From Pseudomonadota bacterium (GTDB lineage: Bacteria; Pseudomonadota; Gammaproteobacteria; Burkholderiales; Sulfuricellaceae): a DNA stretch of 64,000 nucleotides. Location: the NCBI GenBank assembly GCA_021801705.1, contig JAJYXP010000019.1:1-64000 (forward strand), read 5' to 3'. A program made the translations under genes and the position numbers. Positions within the stretch are counted from its first letter, which is position 1. Each line of letters starts with the position of its first letter. Positions 44,301 through 52,511 of this stretch are shown piece after piece. The notes under the pieces were generated by a model. It did no database searches. It was not told the origin of the DNA and saw only the letters and a program-made list of their open reading frames with translations.

Positions 44301-45545
44301 CTCGAACTGGAAATGACCGAGAGCCTGATCATGCAAAATGTCGAGGAAACCATCGCCACGCTTACCCGGCTCAAGGCGATGGGCGTGAAACTGTCCATCG
44401 ACGATTTCGGCACCGGCTATTCCTCCTTGAGTTACCTCAAGCGCTTCCCGATCGATATGCTCAAGATCGACCAGTCGTTCGTGCGCAACATCACCACCGA
44501 CCCCGACGATGCGGCGATCGCCAAGACCATCATTTCCATGGCGCATGACATGCAGTTAAAGGTGATCGCCGAGGGGGTGGAAACCGGGGAGCAGAAGTCT
44601 TTCCTGCGCCTGCGCCATTGCGACGAGATGCAGGGTTATTTTTTCAGCAGACCGGTTCCGGCCGGAGAGTTCGAGGTGCTGCTGCTGGAGCGGCGCTGCC
44701 TCCAGATGGACGACGCCGTTGCGGTTTTGAGTCAGCGCACCCTGTTGTTGCTTGATGACGAGGAAAACATCCTGACTTCGCTCACCCGCCTGCTGCGCCG
44801 CGATGGCTACAAGATACTCAAGGCGACCTCGGCCAGTGCGGCTTTCGAGCTGCTGACGGAACATCCGGTTGGCGTCATTATTTCCGACCAGCGCATGCCG
44901 GAAATGAGCGGCGTCGAATTCCTGCGCCGGGTCAAGCAGATCTATCCCGAGACCGTGCGGCTGGTGCTGTCGGGCTACACAGACCTGAAGAGCGTGACCG
45001 ATGCGATCAACGAGGGCGCAGTGTACAAGTTTCTCACCAAGCCGTGGGACGACGACCTGTTGCGCGCCAATGTACAGGAAGCCTTCCAGCGTTACGATCT
45101 GGCTCAGGACAACCGCCGCCTGAATGAGGAAATGACGCTGGTCAACGAGGAGCTGAACCGCGCCAAGCGCGAACTGGAGCGGCGTGTCGAGCAAAAAACC
45201 GGCGAGGTGTTGCAGAACATCGGCGTGCTCCAGATTTCGCAGGAAATCTTCGAGTATTTGCCGGTGGGCGTGATCGGCGTGGGCAATGACGGACTGATCG
45301 CGGTGGCCAACCGCAAGGCGGACGAGTTGTTCGATGGGGAGAGCAAGGGGCCGCTGGTCGGATGCTACGCCACGGACAGACTGCCCGGCGCCATGGTCGA
45401 GAGCCTGGGAGAGGACGGCGAGCACCGTCCCTACCGGCTGGAAAACGGGCGCGATGTGTTATTCTGGAGCCGTTCCATGGGCGCCTCGTCCGGCTCGGAG
45501 GGGCGGGTGCTGGTGATAGTGCCGGGCAAGGGAGATGATGACTGA
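41316..45545 (+). CDS. Giant sensor with PAS, GGDEF, EAL and receiver domains
   Basis: 1409 residues with a GTG start and GAGAGGAA upstream. Two membrane helices (about 20-42 and 290-310) enclose a periplasmic sensor. Then follow three PAS domains (about 325-690), GGDEF with intact GGDEF (780-784) and I-site REGD, EAL with intact EAL (908-910), a receiver with acceptor Asp1191 of the type seen in RpfG-like proteins (SDQRMPEMSG, KPWDDD), a coiled coil, and a short PAS-like end. It could both make and break c-di-GMP and also receive phosphate from the downstream kinases. A receiver placed after EAL is unusual. It is the first gene of the locus. Confidence 0.9.
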   Translation: MKKSPLDLVFGIKGAERKIGATTAAILVLIVLITGAAFYFKLFHQLNAQLESHMTGMVNDKENFINSVIETEAGTMSTRSQWPGLRELMLAVNAGTAGKNDLREIDAILENIMLSRDVSAIELSDARGRVVSAVGEFIREPAMTAVLRHPENTTLLWKDSYYLRVATPMWENGTLIGTLNTEIPLPRMTRALQATHSMGESSEFMICAPLPQGRMRCFPNHHRPSGFEMQSRIDGMALPMSYALEGKSGVATMLNQQREKVFVAYRPVGDSGLGIAAKIDNDELTKPIREELLWTVPFLAALAALGFVLLRWQVGPLVREVVSSRTRVHAIMDNAADGIITIDERGIIELFSVAAARIFGYPDSEAIGKNVSMLMPEAYRGKFDAGRQNHLPTGVAKVIGRGEQELRGQRKDGSVFPMEIALGEMMLNGKRRSILSVRDISALKLAEEKVRKLSMVVEETGNSVMITDRQGVIEYVNPAFSKLSGYLPEEVLGKSPAFLQSGLTPPDYYQQMWETLRAGQEWRGEMLNRKKNDELFWESEVVSPLKDEAGEITHFVAIKEDVTERKRQEEKLRLWERAIESSINPILITDATLPNQPLIYTNPAFERITGYSQEEVLGRSCSFLQNEDHEQPGIDELHQAISEQREGRSVLRNYRKDGSMFWNELLVAPVRDEKGKVTNFICVQNDITERMRYESQLERQANYDTLTALPNRNLFHDRLDQALTYAHRHDSGLAVLLIDLDRFKNINDSLGHTAGDILLQDVATRIAGCVREGDTVARLGGDEFVAILSEIAAEEDTTAVTRKILEALAEPFTIEGRELHVTGSIGIALHPKDGDDAETLLKCADAALYRSKDLGRNMSQFFNVEMNAKAMERLMLEGGLRRALEQREFLLHYQPRVDLRTGEITGMEALVRWQHPEMGLISPLRFIPVAEEAGLIVPLGEWVLRTACEQNKSWQRAGLKPVCVAVNLSARQFRHQDLVQVVAGILKETDLDPCYLELEMTESLIMQNVEETIATLTRLKAMGVKLSIDDFGTGYSSLSYLKRFPIDMLKIDQSFVRNITTDPDDAAIAKTIISMAHDMQLKVIAEGVETGEQKSFLRLRHCDEMQGYFFSRPVPAGEFEVLLLERRCLQMDDAVAVLSQRTLLLLDDEENILTSLTRLLRRDGYKILKATSASAAFELLTEHPVGVIISDQRMPEMSGVEFLRRVKQIYPETVRLVLSGYTDLKSVTDAINEGAVYKFLTKPWDDDLLRANVQEAFQRYDLAQDNRRLNEEMTLVNEELNRAKRELERRVEQKTGEVLQNIGVLQISQEIFEYLPVGVIGVGNDGLIAVANRKADELFDGESKGPLVGCYATDRLPGAMVESLGEDGEHRPYRLENGRDVLFWSRSMGASSGSEGRVLVIVPGKGDDD

Positions 45546-45864
45546 AATGACTGCCAAACGTTTTTCCCGTGATCAGCTTGAGGCCGGAATGGTGCTGGCG
45601 CAGGATGTATGCGACGCGGCCGGCGGCCGTCTGCTGGCGCGGGGGGCGGAACTGTCGGATGCCACCATCGCTGCGCTAGCACGGCGCGGTATCGAGCATG
45701 TCATGGTGGAGGCGGAAGAAACCCTCACCCCGGAGCTGCGCGCCGCAAGAGAAGCGGAAATCCGCGCGCGGGCCGGGCATCTGTTCCGCAAGGCCGGCAA
45801 CGACCCGATGCTGCTCAAGCTGCGCGCCACGCTGCTGCAGTACCGGCTGGCCGGGCTGGATTGA
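45535..45864 (+). CDS. Small protein with HD-GYP-associated N-terminal-type domain
   Basis: 109 residues starting inside the end of the giant sensor gene (11-base overlap). The pattern QLEAGMVLAQDV, GRLLARGAELSDATIAAL, RRGIEHVMVE resembles the small beta-rich domain often attached to HD-GYP phosphodiesterases, and the REC-HD-GYP protein at 51158 carries a similar block (KLQSGMVLARDLV) at its end. There is no catalytic domain. A regulatory or docking role in c-di-GMP signalling is inferred. Confidence 0.75.
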   Translation: MMTEMTAKRFSRDQLEAGMVLAQDVCDAAGGRLLARGAELSDATIAALARRGIEHVMVEAEETLTPELRAAREAEIRARAGHLFRKAGNDPMLLKLRATLLQYRLAGLD

Positions 45865-45910
45865 GGTAATTCCAGTGCATTCAATACAGCAACAACCTGC
45901 AATAATCTTT

Positions 45911-46010
45911 CACCGCAAAGGACGCCAAGGAACGCAAAGGAAATGCAATCAGGCCGGCGTGTTGAAGGTATCGGTTTTTCCTTTGCGAACCCTTGCGTCC
46001 TTTGCGGTTA
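45911..46010. repeat. Hairpin repeat with CCGCAAAGGACG arms
   Basis: The left arm (ACCGCAAAGGACGCCAAGGA...) and right arm (...TTGCGTCCTTTGCGGT) are inverted and built of short CGCAAAGGA-like units, about 100 bases end to end. It fills most of the 175-base gap before the HDOD gene. Confidence 0.7.
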
Positions 46011-46039
46011 CTGCTTTTGATCGGGAAGTCGGATAAAGC

Positions 46040-46882
46040 ATGGGTGCGTTGACGATAGAGCAGGTAATCAGGGTAGTCCAGCAGGTACCCTCGCTTTCTG
46101 CGGCGGTGCACGAGATTCTGGCGAGCTTCGACAAGGAAGACGTCGAAATCGCCGAGCTGGTGCAGAAGCTGAGCCACGACCAGGGCCTGACGGCGCGCGT
46201 GCTGCGCGTGGCGAATTCGCCTTTTTATGGCCTTTCCAGCAAAGTCGGCTCGGTCGGCGAAGCGGTGGTGGTGCTGGGTTTCCACAATGTTCGCTCGCTG
46301 GTGGCGGCAGCCGGGATCATCAATCAATTCCCGGTGGCGGAGGGGAAAGACGGTTTCGACCGCCTGGCTTTCTGGCAGCACGGCATCGGCACTGGCACAT
46401 GTGCCCAGGTGCTGGCGAAAAAGCTCGGCAGGGATCAGGCGTTGGCGTTCACCGCCGGGCTGCTGCACGATATCGGCAGGCTGGTGCTGGACGTCTATTT
46501 CCGCGAGGATTTCACGATGGCGGTGGCGCGTTGCACGGCCGAAGATGTAAGCCTGCTCGATGCGGAGCGTGCCGAGCTTGGGCTTGATCACGGCATGGTC
46601 GGTTACGAGCTGGCCCATCGCTGGAAGTTTCCGCCCTCGATCCAGCAGGCGATTCGCGACCACCACCAGCCTGAACGCGAACCTGCCGCCCTGACCGACC
46701 TGGTGCACGTGGCCAATACGCTGTGCCATGCGCTGGATATCGGTAATTCCGGCAACGAAATCATGCCGTCCCTGTCCAGCGCGGCATGGACGCGCCTCGG
46801 CCTGGATTGGGAAACGATGCCGGCGCTGATGGCCGAGATCGAACTGCAATATGCAGGTATGCACCTGCTTGTGAGTGAATAA
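46040..46882 (+). CDS. HDOD-domain signalling protein
   Basis: 280 residues, one HDOD domain across nearly the whole length: VPSLSAAVHEIL, ISHDQGLTARVLRVANSPFYG-like SHDQGLTARVLRVAN, LGFHNVRSLV and LLHDIGRLVLDVYF. HDOD proteins are non-catalytic relatives of HD phosphohydrolases and work as adaptors in c-di-GMP and phosphorelay pathways. It is 8 bases before the first kinase gene and so is part of the same operon. Confidence 0.92.
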   Translation: MGALTIEQVIRVVQQVPSLSAAVHEILASFDKEDVEIAELVQKLSHDQGLTARVLRVANSPFYGLSSKVGSVGEAVVVLGFHNVRSLVAAAGIINQFPVAEGKDGFDRLAFWQHGIGTGTCAQVLAKKLGRDQALAFTAGLLHDIGRLVLDVYFREDFTMAVARCTAEDVSLLDAERAELGLDHGMVGYELAHRWKFPPSIQQAIRDHHQPEREPAALTDLVHVANTLCHALDIGNSGNEIMPSLSSAAWTRLGLDWETMPALMAEIELQYAGMHLLVSE

Positions 46883-46890
46883 GGCTTGCC

Positions 46891-48300
46891 ATGTTATCGG
46901 ATAAGGTGACCACGCTTTCCTGGATTTATCAGCTCTACCGGCTGGGGCAGACTATCGATCTGCGCGACAAGCCGCAGCAGGCGCAGCATGCGGTTTTGCG
47001 GCACATCGTCGAGGGCTTCGGCGCCGACTGCGGTTCGCTGGCACTGGTTGACGAAGACGGGCAGCATTTAAACATAGTCGCCGGGATAGGCGTGCCCGAT
47101 CACGTCATCGGCAGCAAGATCGAACCGGGTGGCGGCATTCTGGGCTGGGTGGTGAAGGAGGGGCAGGCGCTGCTGCTGAACGGCGATGTCTCCAGCGACC
47201 CGCGCTTCAAACTTTCCGAGCCACGCAACGAATCGGTCCGGCCCCGCTCGGCGATGTGCTGGCCGCTGACGATCGAGAGCCGGGTGATCGGCGCGCTCAG
47301 CATCAACCGGCACGACGACGATGAGCCCTATGCCGATGCCGACCTGGAAAGCGGCGCGGTGGTGGTGAGCCTGGTCTCGGTGGTAATCGAGAACACCCGC
47401 CTGCATATCGACCAGCAGCAGCGCATCGCGATGCTGTCGAAAATGAACGACGAGATCCGCCGCGCCAACAAGCGCCTGGAAGATGCCCAGAACCAGTTGC
47501 TGCAATCGGAGAAAATGGCCACGATCGGCCAGCTCGCTGCTGGCGTAGCGCACGAGATCAACAACCCGGTGGGTTACATCAACTCCAACCTGGGCTCGCT
47601 GCAAAAATACATCAAGGACATGTTCACCATGCTCGATGCCTACGAACAGGCTGAGCCCTTGCTCACAGCCAGCCCGGAAACCATGCGGAACATCCGTGTC
47701 CTCAAGGACAAGCTCGATATCGGCTACCTCAAGGAAGACGTGGTGGCCCTGATGAGTGAATCGCAGGAGGGTATCGCGCGGGTAAAAAAAATCGTGCAGG
47801 ATCTCAAGGATTTTTCCCACGTCGACGAGGCCGAATGGCAGTGGACGGATATTCGCAAGGGTCTGGACAGCACCCTCAACATCGTGTGGAACGAGATCAA
47901 GTACAAGGCCGAGGTAGTCAAGGAGTACGGCGATCTGCCGGAAGTGGAATGCTTGCCGTCGCAACTCAACCAGGTGTTCATGAACCTGCTGGTGAACGCG
48001 GCGCATGCCATCGAGGACAAGGGGATTATTTTTATCCGCTCGGGCCACGAGAACGACCGGGTCTGGATTGAAATCGCCGATTCCGGCAAAGGCATCCCGC
48101 CGGAGAACCTCAACCGGATTTTCGACCCGTTCTTTACCACCAAACCGGTCGGCAAGGGTACCGGGCTTGGCTTGTCGCTTTCATACAGCATCATCCAGAA
48201 ACATCACGGCCGCATCAATGTTTCCAGCGAGGTGGGGGTGGGGACGATTTTCCGTGTTTATTTACCGGTTAAGCAACCGGAGAAGAAAGCAGGTCAGTAA
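46891..48300 (+). CDS. Soluble GAF-domain histidine kinase
   Basis: 469 residues, no membrane helix: GAF domain about 25-175 (GFGADCGSLALVDEDGQ, GILGWVVKEGQALLLNG), coiled coil (QRIAMLSKMNDEIRRANKRL), HisKA with His221 in GVAHEINNP, and an ATPase domain (NQVFMNLLVNAAHAIED, DSGKGIPPENL, GKGTGLGLSLS). A 60-residue insertion between the two kinase helices is shared with the kinases at 48599 and 53751. The DNA of its kinase core is about 90 percent like that of the 48599 gene, pointing to recent duplication. Likely partners are the receivers of this locus. Confidence 0.93.
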   Translation: MLSDKVTTLSWIYQLYRLGQTIDLRDKPQQAQHAVLRHIVEGFGADCGSLALVDEDGQHLNIVAGIGVPDHVIGSKIEPGGGILGWVVKEGQALLLNGDVSSDPRFKLSEPRNESVRPRSAMCWPLTIESRVIGALSINRHDDDEPYADADLESGAVVVSLVSVVIENTRLHIDQQQRIAMLSKMNDEIRRANKRLEDAQNQLLQSEKMATIGQLAAGVAHEINNPVGYINSNLGSLQKYIKDMFTMLDAYEQAEPLLTASPETMRNIRVLKDKLDIGYLKEDVVALMSESQEGIARVKKIVQDLKDFSHVDEAEWQWTDIRKGLDSTLNIVWNEIKYKAEVVKEYGDLPEVECLPSQLNQVFMNLLVNAAHAIEDKGIIFIRSGHENDRVWIEIADSGKGIPPENLNRIFDPFFTTKPVGKGTGLGLSLSYSIIQKHHGRINVSSEVGVGTIFRVYLPVKQPEKKAGQ

Positions 48301-48602
48301 TGATGGAAGAAACTTTGATCAAGGCCTTGCAAGCGGATGTGCCTGCTGCGTTTCTGTTCGTGGGCGACGAAGCCAATCTACTTAGGGAACCGCCGATTTA
48401 TTCGTCGCACCGGCGAAAGCCGGTGTCCAGTGCTTTGAATTTTCTAGATTCCGGCCTTCGCCGGAATGACGATTTGTTATTTAATCAGCGCTTCCTTAGT
48501 GCGCTGAAAGGCATCTTTGCCCCTTTCTTCACCACCAAGCCCATCGGCAATGGCACCCGCTTCGGGATAAAGCTGCCCATCGGACGGGAAAAGAGCGCAT
48601 GA
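48300..48602 (+). pseudogene. Broken receiver/kinase gene interrupted by a MITE-like element
   Basis: The 100-codon frame starts within the stop of the upstream kinase and ends overlapping the next ATG, so it keeps operon spacing. Its first part (AAFLFVGDEANLL) looks like the start of a receiver such as TVLFVDDEANIL at 51158, but with the acidic pair reduced. Its last part (APFFTTKPIGNGTRFGIKLPI) looks like the end of a histidine kinase ATPase domain. Between them is a 119-base element with inverted ends (48381-48499). All catalytic parts are gone. It may still be translated merely to keep coupling. Confidence 0.65.
48381..48499. mobile_element. 119-base MITE-like element
   Basis: The ends CTTAGGGAACCGCCGATT and (reverse complement) CTAAGGAAGCGCTGATT are imperfect inverted repeats. 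The inside has CACCGGCGAAAGCCGGTG and ATTCCGGCCTTCGCCGGAAT palindromes. An element with the same type of ends lies at 57394-57471. Confidence 0.7.
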
Positions 48603-50650
48603 CCCTGAAGGCCAAGTTGATCGGGCTGACCCTGCTGGCCATGAGCGTCATCGGTTTGATGGCGGGCATGATCGTGGACATGGCACGAACATCGTCGAGC
48701 ACCATTTCCCATGTGTTCAACGAAGAAATGGTGCCCGCCCTGGCTCTGGGCGCCATCGATACCTCCCTGCGCCGGATTCATAACCGCATATTGGGCACGC
48801 TCACGGATTACTACCCTGTCGAAGGATCGCGCCTCGCCCTGGCCGAGAGCAAGGAGACAATTCAGGCCAACTGGAACCTGATAAAGAAAGCCCGGCTGGA
48901 CGCGGAGGAGCGAGAGCGGATCCGGCGTATCGAAGAGTACTTGCCCAGGCTATGGGATTTCATCGCGGAACTGGATAAAGTCTATCGACAGGAAGACCTG
49001 GTGGCGCTCAAGGCATTGCAGGATGCGCGCTGGACCGAGATTCACATCAACCTCATCAAGCCCATCCAGTATCTGCACCCCCATTTCGCGGCCCACGCCG
49101 CCGCAGCAGCCAAGTCGGGCATTGAGGAAGGCAGGAAGCACGAGCAATGGGCCATTGTCGCAGCAGTCTCGGGCACCATGCTGATGCTGCCCCTGCTGGC
49201 ATGGATAACCCTGCGCATCAACGCCGGAGTAAAGACCTTGCAGGAAGGCCTTGACCGGTTGGCTCGCAATCAGTACCGGGAAGACGTCCCGGTAACCAGC
49301 AACGACGAGGTGGGAGTCATGGCTTCGGCGCTCAACAGGACTGCCGCGCAACTGCGCGCGGACCGGGAAGAGATCCTGGCCTTGAAGAATCGCAACGAGC
49401 TGATTCTCGATACCATGGGCGAGGGTCTGTACGGCACGGATGCCCGCGGCATCATCACCTTCATCAATCCCGCCGGCGCCGCCATGACCGGATGGTCAGC
49501 GCCGGAACTGATCGGCCGGCCCGCCCATGCCACGCTGCACCATACCAGGCCTGACGGGACGCACTATCCCCGCGAAGAATGTCCCATGTATTCCACCTGC
49601 CAGGATGGCAAGGTGCATCAGGCGGACAACGATGTTTTCTGGCGCAGGGACGGGACGCCGATAGACATACATCTGGTCAGCACCCCCATTCTGGAAGAGG
49701 GCCGCGTAACGGGCGCCGTGGTGGTGTTCAGCGATATCTCCTTGCGCAAGGAAGCCGAGCGGGTCATCGGGGAAACCATGAAGGAGCTGCGCAAAACCAA
49801 CAAAAAGCTGGAGGAGGCGCAGAACCAGTTGCTGCAATCGGAGAAGATGGCCACGATCGGCCAGTTGGCGGCAGGCGTGGCGCACGAGATCAACAACCCG
49901 ATCGGCTACGTTCATTCCAACCTCGGCTCGCTCGACATGTACATCCAGTCTCTCCTTGGCGTGGTCGCCGCCTACGAGTATGCGGAAAGCGCCATCGCCG
50001 ACGTCGAGGTCTTGTCCCAGGTGCTGGCCGCAAAACGTGGGGCCGACCTCGAGTTCCTGCGCAAGGACATCGCGGCCCTCATGGCTGAATCCCGCGAAGG
50101 CATCACGCGGGTGAAAAAAATCGTGCAGGATCTCAAGGATTTTTCCCACGTCGACGAGGCCGAATGGCAGTGGACGGATCTCCGCAAGGGCCTGGACAGC
50201 ACTCTCAATATCGTGTGGAACGAGATCAAGTACAAGGCCGAGGTGATCAAGGAGTACGGCGAACTGCCGGAAGTGGAATGCCTGCCGTCCCAGCTCAACC
50301 AGGTGTTCATGAACATGCTGGTGAACGCCGCCCACGCCATCGAGCCCCCGGCCACATCTCCCGAGGGTAAAGAGCGGGGCACCATCACGCTGCGCTGCGG
50401 CGCCGAGGGTGAAGAGGTGTGGGTGGAGATCGCCGATACCGGCAAAGGCATACCACCGGAGAATCTGAACCGGGTTTTCGACCCGTTTTTTACCACCAAG
50501 CCTGTGGGCAAGGGCACCGGTCTCGGGCTGTCGCTTTCCTATAGCATTGTTCAGAAGCACCATGGCAGAATCAGCGTTGCCAGCGAAGCGGGCAAGGGCA
50601 CGACCTTCCGCATCTGGCTGCCGATTAAGCAACCGGAAAAGAAAGAGTAA
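48599..50650 (+). CDS. Membrane histidine kinase with MCP-like sensor, HAMP and PAS domains
   Basis: 683 residues: helix about 7-27, a helical-bundle periplasmic sensor of the kind found in chemoreceptors (about 30-185), helix about 190-208, HAMP (to about 260), PAS (about 270-390) with a Cys-containing insert (REECPMYSTCQDG), HisKA with His429 in GVAHEINNP, the same inter-helix insertion as its neighbours and an ATPase domain (GKGTGLGLSLS). The kinase half nearly duplicates the gene at 46891. The start overlaps the preceding broken gene by 4 bases (ATGA). Ligand unknown. Confidence 0.92.
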   Translation: MTLKAKLIGLTLLAMSVIGLMAGMIVDMARTSSSTISHVFNEEMVPALALGAIDTSLRRIHNRILGTLTDYYPVEGSRLALAESKETIQANWNLIKKARLDAEERERIRRIEEYLPRLWDFIAELDKVYRQEDLVALKALQDARWTEIHINLIKPIQYLHPHFAAHAAAAAKSGIEEGRKHEQWAIVAAVSGTMLMLPLLAWITLRINAGVKTLQEGLDRLARNQYREDVPVTSNDEVGVMASALNRTAAQLRADREEILALKNRNELILDTMGEGLYGTDARGIITFINPAGAAMTGWSAPELIGRPAHATLHHTRPDGTHYPREECPMYSTCQDGKVHQADNDVFWRRDGTPIDIHLVSTPILEEGRVTGAVVVFSDISLRKEAERVIGETMKELRKTNKKLEEAQNQLLQSEKMATIGQLAAGVAHEINNPIGYVHSNLGSLDMYIQSLLGVVAAYEYAESAIADVEVLSQVLAAKRGADLEFLRKDIAALMAESREGITRVKKIVQDLKDFSHVDEAEWQWTDLRKGLDSTLNIVWNEIKYKAEVIKEYGELPEVECLPSQLNQVFMNMLVNAAHAIEPPATSPEGKERGTITLRCGAEGEEVWVEIADTGKGIPPENLNRVFDPFFTTKPVGKGTGLGLSLSYSIVQKHHGRISVASEAGKGTTFRIWLPIKQPEKKE

Positions 50651-50661
50651 AAATTAATATA

Positions 50662-51148
50662 TAGCCGCAAAAAGGCACAAAAATCACAAAATATTTATGG
50701 CCATGAATCATGGAAGATGAAATCAGAGAATTATGCAATACGATTCGCGAAACCAGCTTCGCGATTCATGGGTATTTGCGGCATGGCCATCAGGAAAAAG
50801 TTTACGAAAATGCGTTAGCCAATCGGCTCAGAAAATTGTCGCTGGATATCAAGCAGCAATATCCGTTGCAGGTCAGTGACGAGGATGGCACTTTGCTGGG
50901 CAGCTACTACGCCGATTTGTATGTGGACAACAAATTGGTGGTGGAGCTGAAGGCATGCAGTATTCTGACTGGTGAGCATGTGGCCCAGTTGTTGGGGTAT
51001 CTTCGAGCCACCCGGATTGAGCATGGACTGCTGATCAATTTTGGTTCCCCCAGGTTGCAGATAAAAAAATATATTCTGGATAAAACGGAGAACTGAGCTT
51101 TATGGTACTGGTAAAGATTTTTGAGCGTTTTGCGCCTTTTTGTGGCTA
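50662..51148 (+). mobile_element. Inverted-arm element carrying a GxxExxY gene
   Basis: The left arm 50662-50692 (AGCCGCAAAAAGGCACAAAA...) and right arm 51118-51148 (...GCGCCTTTTTGTGGCT) are inverted copies. The same arms without a gene inside occur at 32437-32494 and 57325-57504. The enclosed DNA is the 128-codon GxxExxY gene and short flanks, lower in GC than the surrounding operon. Confidence 0.6.
50710..51096 (+). CDS. GxxExxY protein (PD-(D/E)XK nuclease-like)
   Basis: 128 residues with the family-naming motif GHQEKVY at about 26-32 and later LYVDNKLVVELKA, which matches the acidic/lysine core of PD-(D/E)XK nucleases, then LLGYLRATRIEHGLLINFG. These proteins are widespread, of unknown cell role, and the fold suggests DNA or RNA cutting or binding. 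The gene interrupts the signalling operon and is enclosed by inverted repeat arms. Its base composition is A/T-richer than the flanking kinase and receiver genes, consistent with insertion. Confidence 0.88.
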   Translation: MEDEIRELCNTIRETSFAIHGYLRHGHQEKVYENALANRLRKLSLDIKQQYPLQVSDEDGTLLGSYYADLYVDNKLVVELKACSILTGEHVAQLLGYLRATRIEHGLLINFGSPRLQIKKYILDKTEN

Positions 51149-51157
51149 TGTGTTGAT

Positions 51158-52510
51158 ATGAGTGAGACCGTGACTGAACAGTTGAAATCCGCTGAACCGG
51201 TGCCCGCTGCTACGGAGGCGGCCACGGTGTTGTTCGTGGACGACGAGGCCAATATCCTGAACTCGCTGAAACGGCTGTTCCGGCCGCTGGGCTACCGCAT
51301 CCTCACCGCCGAGAGCGGTGCGGACGGGTTGCAGGCGTTCGAGCAGAACAGGATCGATCTGGTGATTTCCGACATGCGCATGCCGGAAATGAACGGCGCT
51401 CAATTTCTCGAGCAGGTCAGGGCCAAATGGCCGGATGCGGTGCGCATCCTGCTGACCGGCTATGCCGACGTCACTTCGACCATCGCCGCCATCAACAAGG
51501 GAGAAATTTACCGCTACATTTCCAAGCCCTGGGACGACAACGATATCCTCCTGACGGTAAAACATGCCCTGGAACGAAAGAATCTGGAGCGCGAGAAGGA
51601 GCGGCTGGAAGCGCTGACGCTGAAACAGAACGAGGACCTCAAGGATCTCAACGCCAACCTCGAGGCCAAGGTCAGGGAGCGCACCGAAGAGGTGCGCCAG
51701 ACCATGGGTTTTCTCGAAGTGGCGCACAAGCAGCTTAAGGGCAGTTTCCTTACTTCGCTCAAGGTGTTCTCGAATCTGATGGAGCTGCGCGAAGGCGCGA
51801 TGGCCGGCCATTCGCGCCGTGTGGCGGACTATGCCCGCCGTCTGGCGCAGCGTCTGGGGCTGCCTGAGAACGACGTGCAGGACGTGACGTACGCCGGGCT
51901 GCTGCATGATATCGGCAAAATCGGTTTGTCCGATCGCCTGTTGAACAAACCTTTTTCCGCGCTGACTACCGAGGAGCGTGCCGAGGTGGTCAAGCACCCG
52001 GTGACCGGCCAGGCGGCACTGATGGCGCTGGAAAACATGCAGAGCGCCGCCAAGCTGATTCGTAGCCATCACGAGCGTTTCGACGGCCTGGGTTTTCCCG
52101 ATGCCCTGGTTGGCATTGCGATTCCGAGAGGGGCGCGCATCCTGACGGTGGCCAATGATTACGACGCGCTGCAGATTGGTTCCTTCATGAGCAAGAGCCT
52201 GACGCCGGTCGAGGCGCGCGAGTTTCTGATCGAGGGTAAGGGCACGCGCTACGACCCGAAGGTGGTGGATGTCTTCATCGAGATGCTTGGCGGTGTCGGC
52301 GTTTCCGCGGAGGCGAACCCCGAGGTGTACGTGCCGTCGTCCAAGCTGCAATCCGGCATGGTGCTGGCGCGCGATCTGGTTTCGGCAGAGGGCTTGCTGT
52401 TGCTGTCGAAAGAGTATGTGCTGGACGGCCCGTTGATCGAACAAATCCGCAGTTTTGAACAGACTGAAAATCGGCCGCTTGAGATATATGTGCGCGCCGG
52501 AAAGGAATGA
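51158..52510 (+). CDS. Response regulator with HD-GYP domain (RpfG-like)
   Basis: 450 residues from the ATG at 51158. Receiver 23-140 with acceptor Asp72 (VISDMRMPEMNG) and KPWDDND; coiled coil to about 190; HD-GYP about 205-360 with His250-Asp251 (LLHDIGKIGL) and HHERFDGLGFP, so the name-giving GYP is GFP here; C-terminal block KLQSGMVLARDLV resembling the small protein at 45535. HD-GYP proteins break c-di-GMP to GMP. Change of Tyr to Phe may or may not affect activity. It is followed one base later by a second receiver gene. Confidence 0.92.
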   Translation: MSETVTEQLKSAEPVPAATEAATVLFVDDEANILNSLKRLFRPLGYRILTAESGADGLQAFEQNRIDLVISDMRMPEMNGAQFLEQVRAKWPDAVRILLTGYADVTSTIAAINKGEIYRYISKPWDDNDILLTVKHALERKNLEREKERLEALTLKQNEDLKDLNANLEAKVRERTEEVRQTMGFLEVAHKQLKGSFLTSLKVFSNLMELREGAMAGHSRRVADYARRLAQRLGLPENDVQDVTYAGLLHDIGKIGLSDRLLNKPFSALTTEERAEVVKHPVTGQAALMALENMQSAAKLIRSHHERFDGLGFPDALVGIAIPRGARILTVANDYDALQIGSFMSKSLTPVEAREFLIEGKGTRYDPKVVDVFIEMLGGVGVSAEANPEVYVPSSKLQSGMVLARDLVSAEGLLLLSKEYVLDGPLIEQIRSFEQTENRPLEIYVRAGKE

Positions 52511-52511
52511 T

